From NCBI GenBank assembly GCA_905160935.1, contig CAJHZI010000233.1:109501-173500 (forward strand): a stretch of 64,000 bases of DNA. Direction: 5' to 3'. Positions 54,601 to 64,000 of the stretch are shown one piece after another (within the stretch, counting starts at the first letter, position 1; each line of letters begins with the position of its first letter). A program made the translations under genes and the position numbers. The notes beneath the pieces are model-generated. The model was not told the origin of the DNA, searched no databases, and was given only the letters and a program-made list of their open reading frames with translations. The DNA is from Enchytraeus crypticus. Lineage: Eukaryota; Annelida; Clitellata; Enchytraeida; Enchytraeidae.

Positions 54601-57600
54601 TCTTAAAGATGGCTTAATATAGGGTTTAAAGATGGGCTTAATGTAGGGCTTAAACATTGGCTTAATGTAGGGTTTAATGTAGGGCTTAAAGAAGGGCTTA
54701 ATGTAGGGCTTAATGTAGAGCTTAAAGATGGACTTAATGTAGGGTTTAAAGATGGGCTTAAGGTAGGGCTTAAAGATGGGCTTAAGGTAGGGTTTAAAGA
54801 TGGGCTTAAGGTAGGGCTTAAAGATGGGCTTAAGGTAGGACTTAAAGATGGGCTTAATGTAGGGCTTAAAGATGGGCTTAATGAGAGATTCAGTCGCTAA
54901 TTAACTTTCTGCAATATTTTACATCGTTTGAAGTGTATAGGAAGTTTGCCTAATTGTAGTTTTTCTTTATGTGTATTGAAGATTTAAATGTGTATTTACT
55001 TAACTGTACAATTCTTTACACGAGTAAAATACATTGTACATGCTGTCAATTTAAAATAAACAAACTAACTAAAACATCTGATTGATTGATTGATTGACTG
55101 ACTGACTAACTGATTGATTGATTGACTGATTGATTGATTGATCGATCGATCGATCAATATGATTTAATATCATATTGATTTAAGATCAATATGATCGATC
55201 AACCAAATTTATGTCAGGGAAGGATTCCAAAGACGAACCCTAGCCTGGACCAGGTTCATTAATTCTAAAACTCTAAACTTAAAATATTGGTATATAATAG
55301 TAGATGACTACTTCTCATTTACGATTTCTAATTACAGTTTTATTTATAACTGACACATTGGTAATGTATTATAAATGATGTGTATTTAGTTCACTTCAAT
55401 TATATTTTATTTAACTCAAACACAATAGCCTACAAGAAAACAATACATGTATATTACAAGAAACTATACAATGTCCTCACATTACAAATAACTGAATTAA
55501 ATAAAGAAAACTAATAATCAAATATAAATAATAGAAGTTTAAAATAAATGAATAATATACAAAATAAAATGAAAGAACCGAAACTACTACTAATTAAATA
55601 CCAGACAACAAAAAGGTTGAGAAGTACTTAGTTATGGAGAAATCGCAACACTCGTCACCAAATACTATCTCACAAGAACATAAAGGCAAACTAGTTCCTA
55701 TTCAACGTCCTCATTTCTTCCATAAGAAAATACATTAATGAGAATCTATTAATTTGGTCAAATCAAACGTCGAAATGAAGTTGAAAAAAGTTGATCAAAG
55801 TCGATTTAGTGATTGATTGACGCCCATGATATACAATAGCATCATGGCGAGACAATATATTAAAAGGACTTCAACGGGACCTTAAACTTTTACTTATTGA
55901 TTGCTCTATTTATGTGTGAAACAAAATCGCAAAATCTTACCTTGCCTTAGAGTCAGCATTCCTATTCAGAATTTTAACGGTAACAAACTCGACATCATGG
56001 TGTGAGATATCATCACGGACGATCAGTCCAGAGCTGGTTGTGCTCTCCATATCTTCCTCGCGATTTGATTGCTTCTCTACGTCATTAATTTTTTGTCTCG
56101 GGTCAACAGGTGGGACGCTAACATCAGGTGTGAACCCTCCTCTAGCCAGAGACTGAACCGTGCAGAGATATACCTGTACCAATAAAACTGTACAGCCTAC
56201 AAGCTGGTAAAGCCATTGTTAACGTCAGTTTCCTCACTCGAAAGCGATGTCAGATACAGTGACATAGTGATATTGATATAGTAACATAGTTGTGTAGTGA
56301 TAGTAGTATGTGCGGGGTTCAAATCCAGGACTCGCCCGTCACTGATATCGCTTTCGAGTGAGGAAACTGATGTTAACCTTAGCTTTACCAGCTTTTTAGT
56401 GGCTAAAGAACTAAGATTCATACCATCGTCAGAAAGGGCATTCGGTTGGTGAGCGCCTAGACTCCAGAAATTGCTACAAAAAATTTAAACGAATGGAAAG
56501 GTCTCAAATAGGGGATTGACTGATGATATGGTGTAGAACATAGAGGATTTGAGACAGTCTATTTGTATCCCGACCCTAATTACCGGAATTCTATGTAAGA
56601 TAGCGATGAAGATGATGATGTTGATGAGGAGGATGATGATGATGACAGTATCCAGCAGTGTATTTGCCTAGATTTAAAACATTTATTCAATACAACAGTT
56701 GTGATTAATCTATTGCAGTAATTTGGATGTAATAGTTTTGTAACAGTACTTACAAATGAAACTGTAATAAATGCTTCATTCGTAATTAAAGTTTATAAGC
56801 CATAGGTCTATATTTTGACCCGCTTGCCTGGGATCATGGACTTGCACTATTTTGATCTCGCTTTCTCTTGTGGTCTCTTTGTACTCAGTCGTCATCGTGT
56901 GGTACATTGGCGCCTGTTTGAGTAGAGTCCTCAGCAGACGTCCCTGACATTGCCTTATTGCGAGGAACCAGACGTTAAATCCTTATTGATTATTGATTGA
57001 CTGATTATTGCTACAATAGCTGCTAAAAATACAAATGCATTTTATGAAATAATTACCTCACCGCAAGGACCCTCCCCCAGCTTCTGAATAAAATTAAGCT
57101 CCTCCCTCACAAACTCCCCTACAGCTACAGGAGTAATCCTAGCCCCGCCCTCTTTTGTTCTCCTACTTCCCTCCCTCTCCAGCCTATTGGCTATCTCGTA
57201 TATACTGTGCCCGCTGAAGCCCTGCAGACTCCGCCCATCGCGATGAACCAAGCTAGGGTGAGGCGGGGGTGGGAGGGGCGGCGGGCTGTTACGAGTTTTC
57301 TGATTGGTTGATCGTTTATGAGTGACATGTGAATTATTTATTTGAATGTCTTGATTGAATTGTCGTGATTGGGAGATATATAGAGGACAACAGGGGGCGT
57401 GGTTTTGAGCTGAACTTGACGACGGATAAGGTGTGGCATAAGCAGATTGAGGCGTTTCATCTGATACGTAATCTAGAAGCAACAAATAAATTAATCTTTC
57501 AATATTTATCTAATCAATTTATATATCAATTTTCGGCTGGAACCAGTGGCGATGCTGGTAAGATACTCGACCGCGGATCAGTATGTGCGGGATTCAAATC

Positions 57601-59062
57601 CTTGGCTCGCCCGTCACTGACATCGCTTTCGAGTGAGGAAACTGACGTTAACGTTAGCTTTATAACCTTTTTATCTATCATTAGTAAACATTTCTTAGTA
57701 GATTACACGACAGTATGATGCAACAATACCTGAGGGTCAGAGGGTCGAGTGCAGTGACAGGTTGCTCGTTCGGAGTTCATTTCCTTATCTCGCCCGTCAC
57801 TGACATCGCTTTCGAGTGAGGAAACTGACGTTAACATTAGCATTACCAGCTCTTTAAAACATAAGTCTAAATACGTTTGAGAGCTTCTGAGAAAACTCAT
57901 AGCGAAATCAAAAAAATGACAGAAGGCATGAATTTGGGATGTTTAAGTAATCGAATTATTAATCATGATTGTCAATCGATTGAGTGATTGTCAATCGATT
58001 GAGTGATTGTCAATCGATTGAGTGACTGTCAATCGATTGAGTGACTGTCAATCGATTGAGTGATTGTCACTCGATTGAGTGATTGTCAATCGATTGACAG
58101 TCACTCAATCGATTGAGTGATTGTCAATCGATTAAGTGACTATCAATCGATTGATTGTCAATCGATTAAATGTACAGTAGGTACGTGGTTCAAGTATAGC
58201 GCTCGCCGCGTCATTTGAAATAATTTTAATCGAATCCAAATGGTGAAATAACTAAAACATCACATATGGAATAACAAAAAACAACTCCCTAGAATAACAT
58301 AAAAATCCATCTTAGAATAAAAATAACACATATCGTGGAATAACAACATCATCTTACCTGTAATTTTAAAACACCTTACATAAGCAGAACACCTCACCTG
58401 GAATAATAAAAACTTCTAACCTATAATAACAATAGCACATCAATTCGAATAAAAAATCATCTAAACTGGAATAACAGAACCATCTCACCTGGACACAGAC
58501 AGTCCTGCGGTAGATCCGGTAGAGTCCTATCTTGGATTCTCTCTGATGATTCACGTAGGGACGCGCTTCCACTCACCAGCTCTCCAGTCGTTCCCGCCTC
58601 GCCCTGATAGAATCCACCAGTGCCCTGGTGTATTCCACCAGTGCCTTGGTGTATTCCACCAGTGCTCTGGTGTATTCCACCAGTACTCTGGTGTATTTCT
58701 CCAGTGCCCTGTTGTATTCCACCAGTACTTCTGGCGCCCTCTCTTGACGCAAGGCGCATATAAGAACTGGACTCCATGTGATTGGATTCAGTGCCGCCAT
58801 CTTGGATTGCATCATCAGAAGAACAAGATGGCGGTAGGAGACTTGATTTTTGTCTACACAGTGTAGAGTGTTTAGCTGAACCAAGAACTCCGCTACCAAC
58901 CTTTCACAACAATAACATTTAGTTACATCTCTCCCTCTCTATCTCTCTCTATCTCTCTCTATCTATCTCTCTCTCTCTCTATCTCTCTCACTATCTCTCT
59001 CTCTCACTATCTCCCTCTCTCACTATCTCTCTCACTGTCTCTCTCTCACTCTCTCTCTCACA

Positions 59063-59095
<33 letters not shown>

Positions 59096-60397
59096 ACTCT
59101 CTCACTATCTTTCTCTCTCGCTATATCTATTACTATCTCTCTCACTATCTCTCTCTTTCACTATCTCTCTCTATCACTATCTCTCTCTACTATCTCTCTC
59201 TCACCTTCTCTCTCGTTATACTACCTAATGGCAGGTTCACGTCAGAAAACTTTTTCATCCAATTCTATCCTCAGCGTTTCTTATCATCTATATACCTACG
59301 TCATCATCATCTTCTTTTGAAACCCAGTTTAATTTGGGTCGGGTTACGAATAGACTTTCTCCGAAATTTAAGGCTTTCCATTCATTTATTTTTCAGCAAT
59401 TTCTGGAGCCTAGGCGCTCTGTTCTGTGGGATTACTGATAAAGAAAACTTGATTTGTCGCCTCTATATTTTGCTGTTTCTAGGCAATGTTTTAAAACATA
59501 GAAACCCCGCTATCAGATCTAATTATACATGTATATTGCCACTGGCAGGAGCCAGTGGCGATGTCGGTAAGATATTCGAACGCGGATCAGTATGCGCGGG
59601 GTTCAAAACCTGGGCTCGCCCGTCACTGATATCGCTTTCGGGTGAGAAAACTGACGTTAACATTAGCTCCACAAGCTTTAGAGATTGATAAGTATTTGTG
59701 ACCTACCTGAGAATCTGCATTTGTAGAAAACTCTGAATTGCACGAGTAGCAACCTTCTGAAGTCAAAGTCTGCTTCATTGTCCCACAGCAACAGGACCGA
59801 CTAGACTGCTTCACTGCCCCACTCTCACTGCAATGAGGTTTTAGTCTGGTGCCTGCACGGCGACATCTAACGATGCAGGCAGTGATGAGTGCTAGGGAGA
59901 GTAGCACAACAATTAAAATTGTTCCCAAAGCCACGCCCACAATCAAGTTGTCCTTGTCCAATAGGCGGAGCTTAGTGGCAGCAACGGAGGCCACTCCCCT
60001 CTCTCCAAGCTCTTCTGCAAGGTTAACAATTTAAATGTTTTATAACTGTGCGAACAGAAATAGAGTATAATATAAACCTTTATGGTCCTTTATAATAATA
60101 ATAATAACACACATTATAGTGAAATGATCAACTACGTTGATATTTATCACTTTATAGCCAGTCCCGTGAATGTCCGAGATTTTACTCCCAGATCAGCGTG
60201 GCAGTGAATCGAACCCACGAGGGTTCACTCTACCTCAGAATCTGTCATTTAAAACTTCATGACTTTATCTACACCATTAACCATTGCGCAATCGAGACAT
60301 TCCATTCCATTGAAAAATCTTCATCGTTTTTAGCTAAACCGGTATAGTCCTACGCATATATATATATATATATATACATCATAGTGACATGACATAG

Positions 60398-60459
<62 letters not shown>

Positions 60460-63157
60460 GACATGACTTATCGTACAGAGTTATAAAGACATTTAATCGT
60501 TGACCTCACCTTGGTGGTTGTAATCTAGAAATGATATAGAGTTGAGATCAGGTGGGAGCTCAGGTAGTTCTTCTTCATCTTCTTCCATGAACACAGAGCC
60601 TATCCTCTCTTCGATCAGTACTTTCTCTACAACAGCAGTGATTCACTGGAGAGTTTAATAAGTGATCAGAATAATAATAATAATAATAATAATAGTAATA
60701 ATAATAATAATAATAGTAAAGGTTTAACGTCCGTTTCCTCATCCAAGGATGATGTCAGGGGCGTCCCCACGGCACACATCACTATAGAACAATTCATTCA
60801 GACCAATCTTCAAAAGAAATGTGCTGAGGAGAAGTGAGGTCCTAAACGAAAGTCAGTCGGTGATCAAAAATGGTCAGGGTAGATCGATCATGTCTACGGT
60901 GGGAAAAGTTAAGTTTTAAGCTTGCTAGAGAAAGTTGAAAGAGAAGAGTAAGAATCAATCATGATTCACTGTGAATCAAATATAATGTCAAACTCAATCA
61001 TGAATCACTGGAAAAGCGAAAAAAAGGTAAAATCAATTGAGAATCAATAATATTTAATCGATTAGCCATCTTTTCAAGTAGACAAGAACTCATTTGGATA
61101 ATTGATTGATTTTTTCTATAACAGTAAATTATATTAGCATATTTTAATTTGCACCCATTTTAACCTTTCAGATTTTCTAAACATATTCTTGTTCAAAGAA
61201 CTAACGTTTAATTTGTAAAACAAACAGTAGCTGCCACTCCACTACGGTTTCAAAAAGCAACTCATTGAGGTCAAATGAATTTCATCTCAGCGACAATTAC
61301 ACAAGGCTTAAAGAGAAATAAATTAAGTTCTTCCATACTGTTATCATTTCTAATATCACCAAAATTATGCATTATAAACGCTACGTATGTTGGTTGTCTA
61401 TTATTGTTCATTTACCCGGCTGGAGCCAGGGGCGATGTCGGTAAGATACTCGACCACGGATCAGTATGTGCCGGGTTCAAATCATGGGCCCGTCAGTGAC
61501 ATCGCTTTCGAGTGAGGAAACTGACGCTAACATCAGCTTTACCAGCTTTTTAGCTTTACTTTACCGGTTTTTCAGATTGTCTGCTATATTGTAAAGTCAG
61601 TCATTTTCTAATCAACTCGGCTGAATATCGAAGCTGTGACCTATCCACGACAGATTCCTAAAACTTCTACTCCAGGCCGGGCGCTCTACCGTCTGTCCCA
61701 TTTGAATCATGAACTGGATGTATGAGGCAATAGCTAAAAAAGCTAATGTTAAGGTCAGTTTCCTCACTCGAAAGTGATGTCAGTGACGGGCTAGCCCAGG
61801 ATTTAAACTCCACAAATACCAATCCACGGTCGAGTATCTTACCGACATCGCCACTGTCTCCAGCCATATGTTACAATGAAGGAATAGATGAAGGTATTTA
61901 TATGTAGGCACGTAAATTTAATTTATTTACCTGAAATTACTTAAAGCTGGCAGCAGAGCAATAAGCGACATGGTGATAAAGAATACGTCATCAACAAAGG
62001 GAGGGGATGTGGCGTAACGGTTAGAGTATTCGCCTCCGCAGCAAGTGGCCTGGGTTCATATCTCAGATCAGTGAAATAAGTAGCAACCTCAGATCAACAA
62101 ATGGAGATCCCTAGACCTCTGGAAGGATAATCATGTATCGAAGCTTTCTGTCAATTGGCGTTACCAAAACAAAGATAGAATTATTCAAGGAAAGGAAGCA
62201 GTCTCGAAGACCAGTAACCGGCTAAGACTCTGTTTTTGAAATGGTTTAAACTGCAATTTAAATTAGAAACCTGTAAACAACAATTAGTTGTAATTAATTA
62301 ACAATATTTAAGTAAATTCAGTTCAACAGCACTTATCACAAGTGAGCAGCACTTACCCGAAGAGAAGTGCACTTCGCTGATAGCTATCCACTTAGCACTG
62401 AAGTGTAGTTCAGCTTTGATTAAAGAGGCGACCACATGAGGTATTGGCACAGTGACGGTTCTGGCATGTTCTCCCGTACCATCTCTCTCTGGCTCGAGCA
62501 TCACTGATGGGCCGTCAAACACTGCGTTATGAGTGGTGAAGTGAAGAACTATCTTCTTAAACACCTGTACATCACGTACTACAACACTGAGTGATGAGTG
62601 GTGAAGTGAAGAACTATCTTCTTAAACACCTGTACATCACGTACTACAACACTGAGTGATGAGTGGTGAAGTGAAGAACTATCTTCTTAAACACCTGTAC
62701 ATCACGTACTACAACACTGAGTGATGAGTGGTGAAGTGAAAAACTATATTCTTTAACACTTGTACATCAAGTAGTACAACACTGCGTGATGAGTGGTGAA
62801 GTGAAAAACTATATTCTTTAACACTTGTACATCAAGTAGTACAACACTGCGTGATGAGTGGTGAAGTGAAGAACTATATTCTTAAACACCTGTACATCAC
62901 GTAGTTCAACACTGTGAGTGGTGAAGTGAAGAACTACCTTCTTAAACACTTGTACATCAAGTATTCAAGTAACAAGGCTCCAGAAATTGAAACAAATGGA
63001 AAGTATCAAATAGGAGATTAGCTGGTGATATGGTGTAGGATAGAGAGGATTTGAGACAGTCTATTTGTACCCCGACCATAGTTAACTGAGATTCAAGAGA
63101 AGAAGAAGAAGATGATGATGATGATATATATATGTATATATATACATATATATATGC

Positions 63158-63195
<38 letters not shown>

Positions 63196-63711
63196 GTTGC
63201 TGGTTTAAGTTATTCTAAAACGTTATTACAGGACAAATTGTTCGCACTGACCAACTGAGAAGCATAAACAGTATCAGCAGAAAAAACAAGTTTTATCAAG
63301 TGCGCCGTTAATCGAAAGTGCGTCAAACAATATAAAAGAAAACATATAAATAAAGGTTAATAAACCTAATGACTATGCTAGCGTGACATGTCTTTGTAAA
63401 ACTACAGTATATATCATGGAGACTAAATGCAATTCCAACTGTTACCATAAACTCAGTTAAATCTCTGACTGAGTCATCATCATAATCCTCATCGATTACA
63501 TTTTCTTAACAATTCCTGGATCCTAGGCGCTCACCAATCGAATGCCCTTTCTGACGTTGGTATGGATCTTAGTGCTTTAGTCGCTTTCTACGACACGTGC
63601 AGTCACTGGTTGATCAATTCTTCAAACAACCCGAACACAACACTGGAAACCTCTTTCTGAGTAAATTTTATATAATCAATTTAAACCTGAATAATTTAAG
63701 CCTTGGACCAA

Positions 63712-63743
<32 letters not shown>

Positions 63744-64000
63744 CCAATCAACCAATGAAGCCACCAACCAATCAACCAATCAATCAAGCAACCAATCAGC
63801 AAATCAATCAACCAATCAACTAACCAATCAATCTATCAACCACCAATCAACCTATCAATCAATCAACCAATCAATCAAACCTGTATATCTCTGCTCAGCA
63901 TGTTGCTACAGTGAAAACCCACTGACGAGAAATTCCTCAGCGAGTCAAACACAAACAAAATCTCGACGGGGGCTCTAATGCCACTGTCATCCCTCCACCC
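49995..64000 (-). CDS. DDR: Discoidin domain receptor tyrosine kinase (5' end outside window)
   Basis: Eleven exons, transcript order 64000-63881 (runs off the window), 62564-62357, 60626-60510, 60014-59707, 58900-58489, 57472-57057, 56173-55941, 54421-54224, 52828-52594, 51462-51238, 50732-49995: 1069 codons plus stop. Order: discoidin-like region ([33 protein letters not shown]), acidic stalk, transmembrane helix, long juxtamembrane region, tyrosine kinase, C-terminal tail. DDR-specific kinase text: HLVC-type strand [88 protein letters not shown]. Known: DDRs bind fibrillar collagen and autophosphorylate. Odd: Cys replaces Phe in the glycine loop (GEGPCGE), long insertions in the N-lobe and before helix G, and a tail of about 215 residues where vertebrate DDRs end almost at once. 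Confidence 0.93.
50822..50930 (+). mobile_element. SINE S1 with internal deletion
   Basis: A box joined directly to the body (CAGTATGTCACTGATATCGC); the B-box segment is missing. In a DDR intron. Confidence 0.6.
51238..51462 (-). CDS. DDR: DDR exon: kinase C-lobe
   Basis: Acceptor [49 protein letters not shown], then a Ser/Asp/Glu-rich insertion ([14 protein letters not shown]); donor AAG|GTTATT, a weak but usable site. Confidence 0.88.
51480..51700 (-). mobile_element. LINE terminus and long (CT)n tract
   Basis: CT-rich run 51495-51640 followed by TAGTGTCCAGCCAAGTGGCA, a short remnant of the family L-a end. In the DDR intron next to the kinase C-lobe exon. Confidence 0.4.
51890..52035 (-). 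mobile_element. tRNA-like SINE head
   Basis: Minus strand: GGTAGATGGTCAAATGGATA (A box), anticodon-like loop TTGTGAA, GTCATCGGTTCGAATCTCAG (B box). The acceptor stem does not pair well, and a short unique tail follows, so a SINE or tRNA pseudogene rather than a functional tRNA-His. Confidence 0.4.
52075..52202 (+). mobile_element. Dispersed repeat R3, 5' half
   Basis: AGTTTAACTAGGGTCGGGAT to CATTCGTTTAAATTC, in a DDR intron. Confidence 0.58.
52400..52540 (+). mobile_element. SINE S1
   Basis: Full-length, about 55 bases beyond the DDR catalytic-loop exon donor, antisense to the gene. Confidence 0.68.
52594..52828 (-). CDS. DDR: DDR exon: catalytic and activation loops
   Basis: Acceptor [81 protein letters not shown]; donor TAT|GTAAGT. 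Intact HRD, DFG and activation-loop tyrosines. Confidence 0.93.
52835..53330. repeat. CAAT/GATC-rich degenerate repeat
   Basis: Loose units of CAATCAATCAGTAGATATAT in the DDR intron; reaches within 10 bases of the catalytic-loop exon acceptor. Confidence 0.65.
53345..54090. repeat. G/T-only satellite, GGCTGGTGGCTAGTGACTGG type
   Basis: About 745 bases built from GGCTGGTGGCTGGTGG, TAGTGACTGG and GGTTGTT modules; the plus strand is strongly G-rich and nearly free of C runs, so the DDR transcript carries the C/A-rich complement. Confidence 0.85.
54224..54421 (-). CDS. DDR: DDR exon: helix C to hinge
   Basis: Acceptor [31 protein letters not shown] (helix-C Glu), [39 protein letters not shown]; donor CAG|GTGGGT. 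Flanked by two large satellites. Confidence 0.9.
54435..54892. repeat. 24-bp satellite, GGGCTTAAAGAT type
   Basis: About nineteen units of GGGCTTAATGTAGGGCTTAA with AGATG variants, starting 14 bases from the acceptor of the DDR helix-C exon. Confidence 0.82.
55941..56173 (-). CDS. DDR: DDR exon: kinase N-lobe with long insertion
   Basis: Acceptor [23 protein letters not shown], an acidic/basic insertion of about 50 residues ([20 protein letters not shown]), then [17 protein letters not shown] carrying the ATP-binding Lys; donor AG|GTAAGA. Confidence 0.88.
56203..56398. mobile_element. Two SINE S1 copies in inverted arrangement
   Basis: Minus fragment 56203-56278 and plus fragment 56308-56398 share TTTCGAGTGAGGAAACTGA and flanks on opposite strands, separated by about 40 bases, giving a potential long hairpin just upstream of the DDR N-lobe exon. 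Confidence 0.65.
56425..56655 (-). mobile_element. Dispersed repeat R3
   Basis: Minus copy ending in GATGAT repeats at its 5' side (56600-56650). Confidence 0.58.
57057..57472 (-). CDS. DDR: DDR exon: juxtamembrane end and glycine loop
   Basis: Acceptor [28 protein letters not shown], a Pro-rich SH3-ligand-like run ([13 protein letters not shown]), [35 protein letters not shown]; donor GAG|GTAATT. Glycine-loop Phe is Cys. Confidence 0.88.
57536..57672 (+). mobile_element. SINE S1
   Basis: Near-consensus full-length copy in a DDR intron, 65 bases upstream (in transcript sense) of the glycine-loop exon. Confidence 0.7.
57778..57858 (+). mobile_element. SINE S1, 3' fragment
   Basis: Body from CTCGCCCGTCACTGACATCG to ACCAGCTCTTTA; direct-repeat partner of the copy 110 bases before. 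Confidence 0.6.
57960..58170. repeat. Array of palindromic units
   Basis: About eleven units of GATTGTCAATCGATTGAGTG; TCAATCGATTGA is itself a palindrome, and the array flips orientation once near 58095-58110. Confidence 0.75.
58489..58900 (-). CDS. DDR: DDR exon: juxtamembrane region with 8-residue repeats
   Basis: Acceptor GTGAAAG (weak pyrimidine tract); [20 protein letters not shown], ... [17 protein letters not shown], then about six copies of an 8-residue unit STGGIHQG (24 bp, about 58610-58735), then [10 protein letters not shown]; donor CCAG|GTGAGA. The repeat unit length keeps frame. Confidence 0.82.
58925..59215. repeat. CT-rich microsatellite with CACTAT modules
   Basis: Impure CTCTCTATCTCTCTCACTAT repeats between two DDR exons; pyrimidine on the plus strand, purine in the transcript. 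Confidence 0.8.
59300..59432 (+). mobile_element. Dispersed repeat R3, internally deleted
   Basis: Head AATTTGGGTCGGGTTACGAA joined to TTCTGGAGCCTAGGCGCTC. Confidence 0.52.
59546..59685 (+). mobile_element. SINE S1
   Basis: Full-length; ends about 20 bases from the donor of the DDR transmembrane exon. Confidence 0.68.
59707..60014 (-). CDS. DDR: DDR exon: transmembrane helix
   Basis: Acceptor CCTTGCAG; polar start [20 protein letters not shown], then the helix [20 protein letters not shown] with ITACIV, stop-transfer [10 protein letters not shown] and a Cys-rich cytoplasmic stretch ([11 protein letters not shown]). Donor CAG|GTAGGT. Confidence 0.88.
60100..60312 (-). mobile_element. SINE S2
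   Basis: Full-length minus copy in the DDR intron beside the transmembrane exon. Confidence 0.63.
60355..60452. repeat. TA microsatellites around a duplicated spacer
   Basis: Two TA tracts separated by CATCATAGTGACATGACATA, of which a second copy follows the tract. Confidence 0.7.
60510..60626 (-). CDS. DDR: DDR exon: acidic extracellular stalk
   Basis: Acceptor [46 protein letters not shown]; donor AAG|GTGAGG. Assigned by phase and position rather than by conservation. Confidence 0.78.
60690..60910 (-). mobile_element. Dispersed SINE-like repeat R6
   Basis: Longest copy: AAT repeat, TTTAACGTCCGTTTCCTCAT, GGATGATGTCAGGGGCGTCC, then CAATTCATTCAGACCAATCT. Shorter copies: 4190-4262, 26395-26460, 46850-46918, 54140-54195, 56925-56985. 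Confidence 0.5.
61418..61552 (+). mobile_element. SINE S1
   Basis: Full-length except for a small loss near CATGGGCCCGTCAGTGAC; inverted with respect to the copy at 61730. Confidence 0.65.
61730..61866 (-). mobile_element. SINE S1
   Basis: Full-length minus copy; with 61418-61552 forms an inverted pair in a DDR intron. Confidence 0.67.
61995..62235 (+). mobile_element. tRNA-like SINE, family S7
   Basis: GGGGATGTGGCGTAACGGTT, AGAGTATTCGCC, CCTGGGTTCATATCTCAGAT; in a DDR intron. Confidence 0.5.
62357..62564 (-). CDS. DDR: DDR exon: end of discoidin-like region
   Basis: Acceptor [64 protein letters not shown]; donor G|GTAAGT. Matches the DDR text VPL..ASAI.C.YHF..W...SE. Its acceptor and first bases are tandemly copied upstream. 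Confidence 0.88.
62565..62965. repeat. Acceptor array of the DDR 62357-62564 exon
   Basis: Six further units of about 65 bp (exon parts near 62595, 62660, 62725, 62790, 62855, 62915), each with GATGTACAG or GATGTACAAG and about 35 exon bases (GTGTTTAAGAAGATAGTTCT). Confidence 0.87.
62970..63128 (-). mobile_element. Dispersed repeat R3, 5' half
   Basis: Minus copy; GATGATGATGATG microsatellite at its 5' side. Confidence 0.56.
63115..63195. repeat. TA microsatellite
   Basis: TA repeats following a GATGAT run that belongs to repeat R3. Confidence 0.75.
63470..63650 (+). mobile_element. Dispersed repeat R3, 3' half
   Basis: TCCTAGGCGCTCACCAATCG through CTACGACACGTGCAGTCACT to the terminal CGAACACAACAC. 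Confidence 0.58.
63700..63880. repeat. CAAT/CAAC repeat touching the DDR donor
   Basis: CAATCAACCAATCAATCAAC-type repeats with their last unit forming the 5' splice site CAG|GTTTGATT on the minus strand. Confidence 0.75.
63881..64000 (-). CDS. DDR: DDR exon: discoidin-like region (partial at window edge)
   Basis: Codes [20 protein letters not shown] then [20 protein letters not shown], closely like vertebrate DDR (RNFT..HCNNM). Donor CAG|GTTTGA opens straight into a TTGA/TTGG microsatellite. The exon continues beyond base 64000. Confidence 0.88.

Noticed and set aside
58546-58899. Repetitive frames [10 protein letters not shown] (plus) and [13 protein letters not shown] (minus)
   Set aside because: Other frames of the DDR juxtamembrane minisatellite; the phase joining both neighbouring exons gives STGGIHQG.

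Overview
The window is animal genomic DNA: AT-rich, with spliceosomal introns (GT..AG), abundant tRNA-derived SINEs, LINE remains and very many micro- and minisatellites. The five gene loci belong to metazoan families: GT92 glycosyltransferases, CCDC152 and a discoidin domain receptor kinase. The repeats and long-tailed genes suggest a marine invertebrate, perhaps a lophotrochozoan, but nothing here fixes the phylum. No bacterial, viral, LTR, CRISPR or operon-like structure was seen.

Layout. (1) 1-6384, plus: last three exons of GT92 gene A; its 5' part lies outside the window or is missing. (2) 6385-17054: repeat-filled, no gene recognised. (3) 17055-22013, plus: GT92 gene B, five exons covering membrane anchor, a repetitive stem and the catalytic domain. 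(4) 23284-31312, minus: a CCDC152 orthologue, seven coding exons, 272 aa, apparently complete, with a 5'-truncated LINE in an intron; it converges on gene B. (5) 31313-35038: repeats. (6) 35039-41231, minus: GT92 gene C, five exons, with one intron more and one fewer than B. (7) 41232-49994: repeats and large satellites. (8) 49995-64000, minus: discoidin domain receptor tyrosine kinase, eleven exons from the end of the discoidin-like region through transmembrane segment, juxtamembrane repeats, kinase and a tail of about 215 residues; its 5' end runs off the window. I joined exons by hand from splice signals; phases agree across every junction listed, giving 1069 codons of receptor within the window.

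How the genes relate: A, B and C are paralogues, predicted Golgi type II enzymes adding sugar to glycans. The receptor family binds collagen at the cell surface and signals by tyrosine phosphorylation. CCDC152 is a small coiled-coil protein of unknown role. No shared pathway is evident.

The most unusual signal is structural. At least six exons in four genes (GT92-A, GT92-C, CCDC152, receptor) are preceded in the intron by tandem copies of their own 3' splice site plus the first 7 to about 58 bases of the exon. I found no equivalent array at any 5' splice site. This looks like a recurrent process making decoy splice acceptors.
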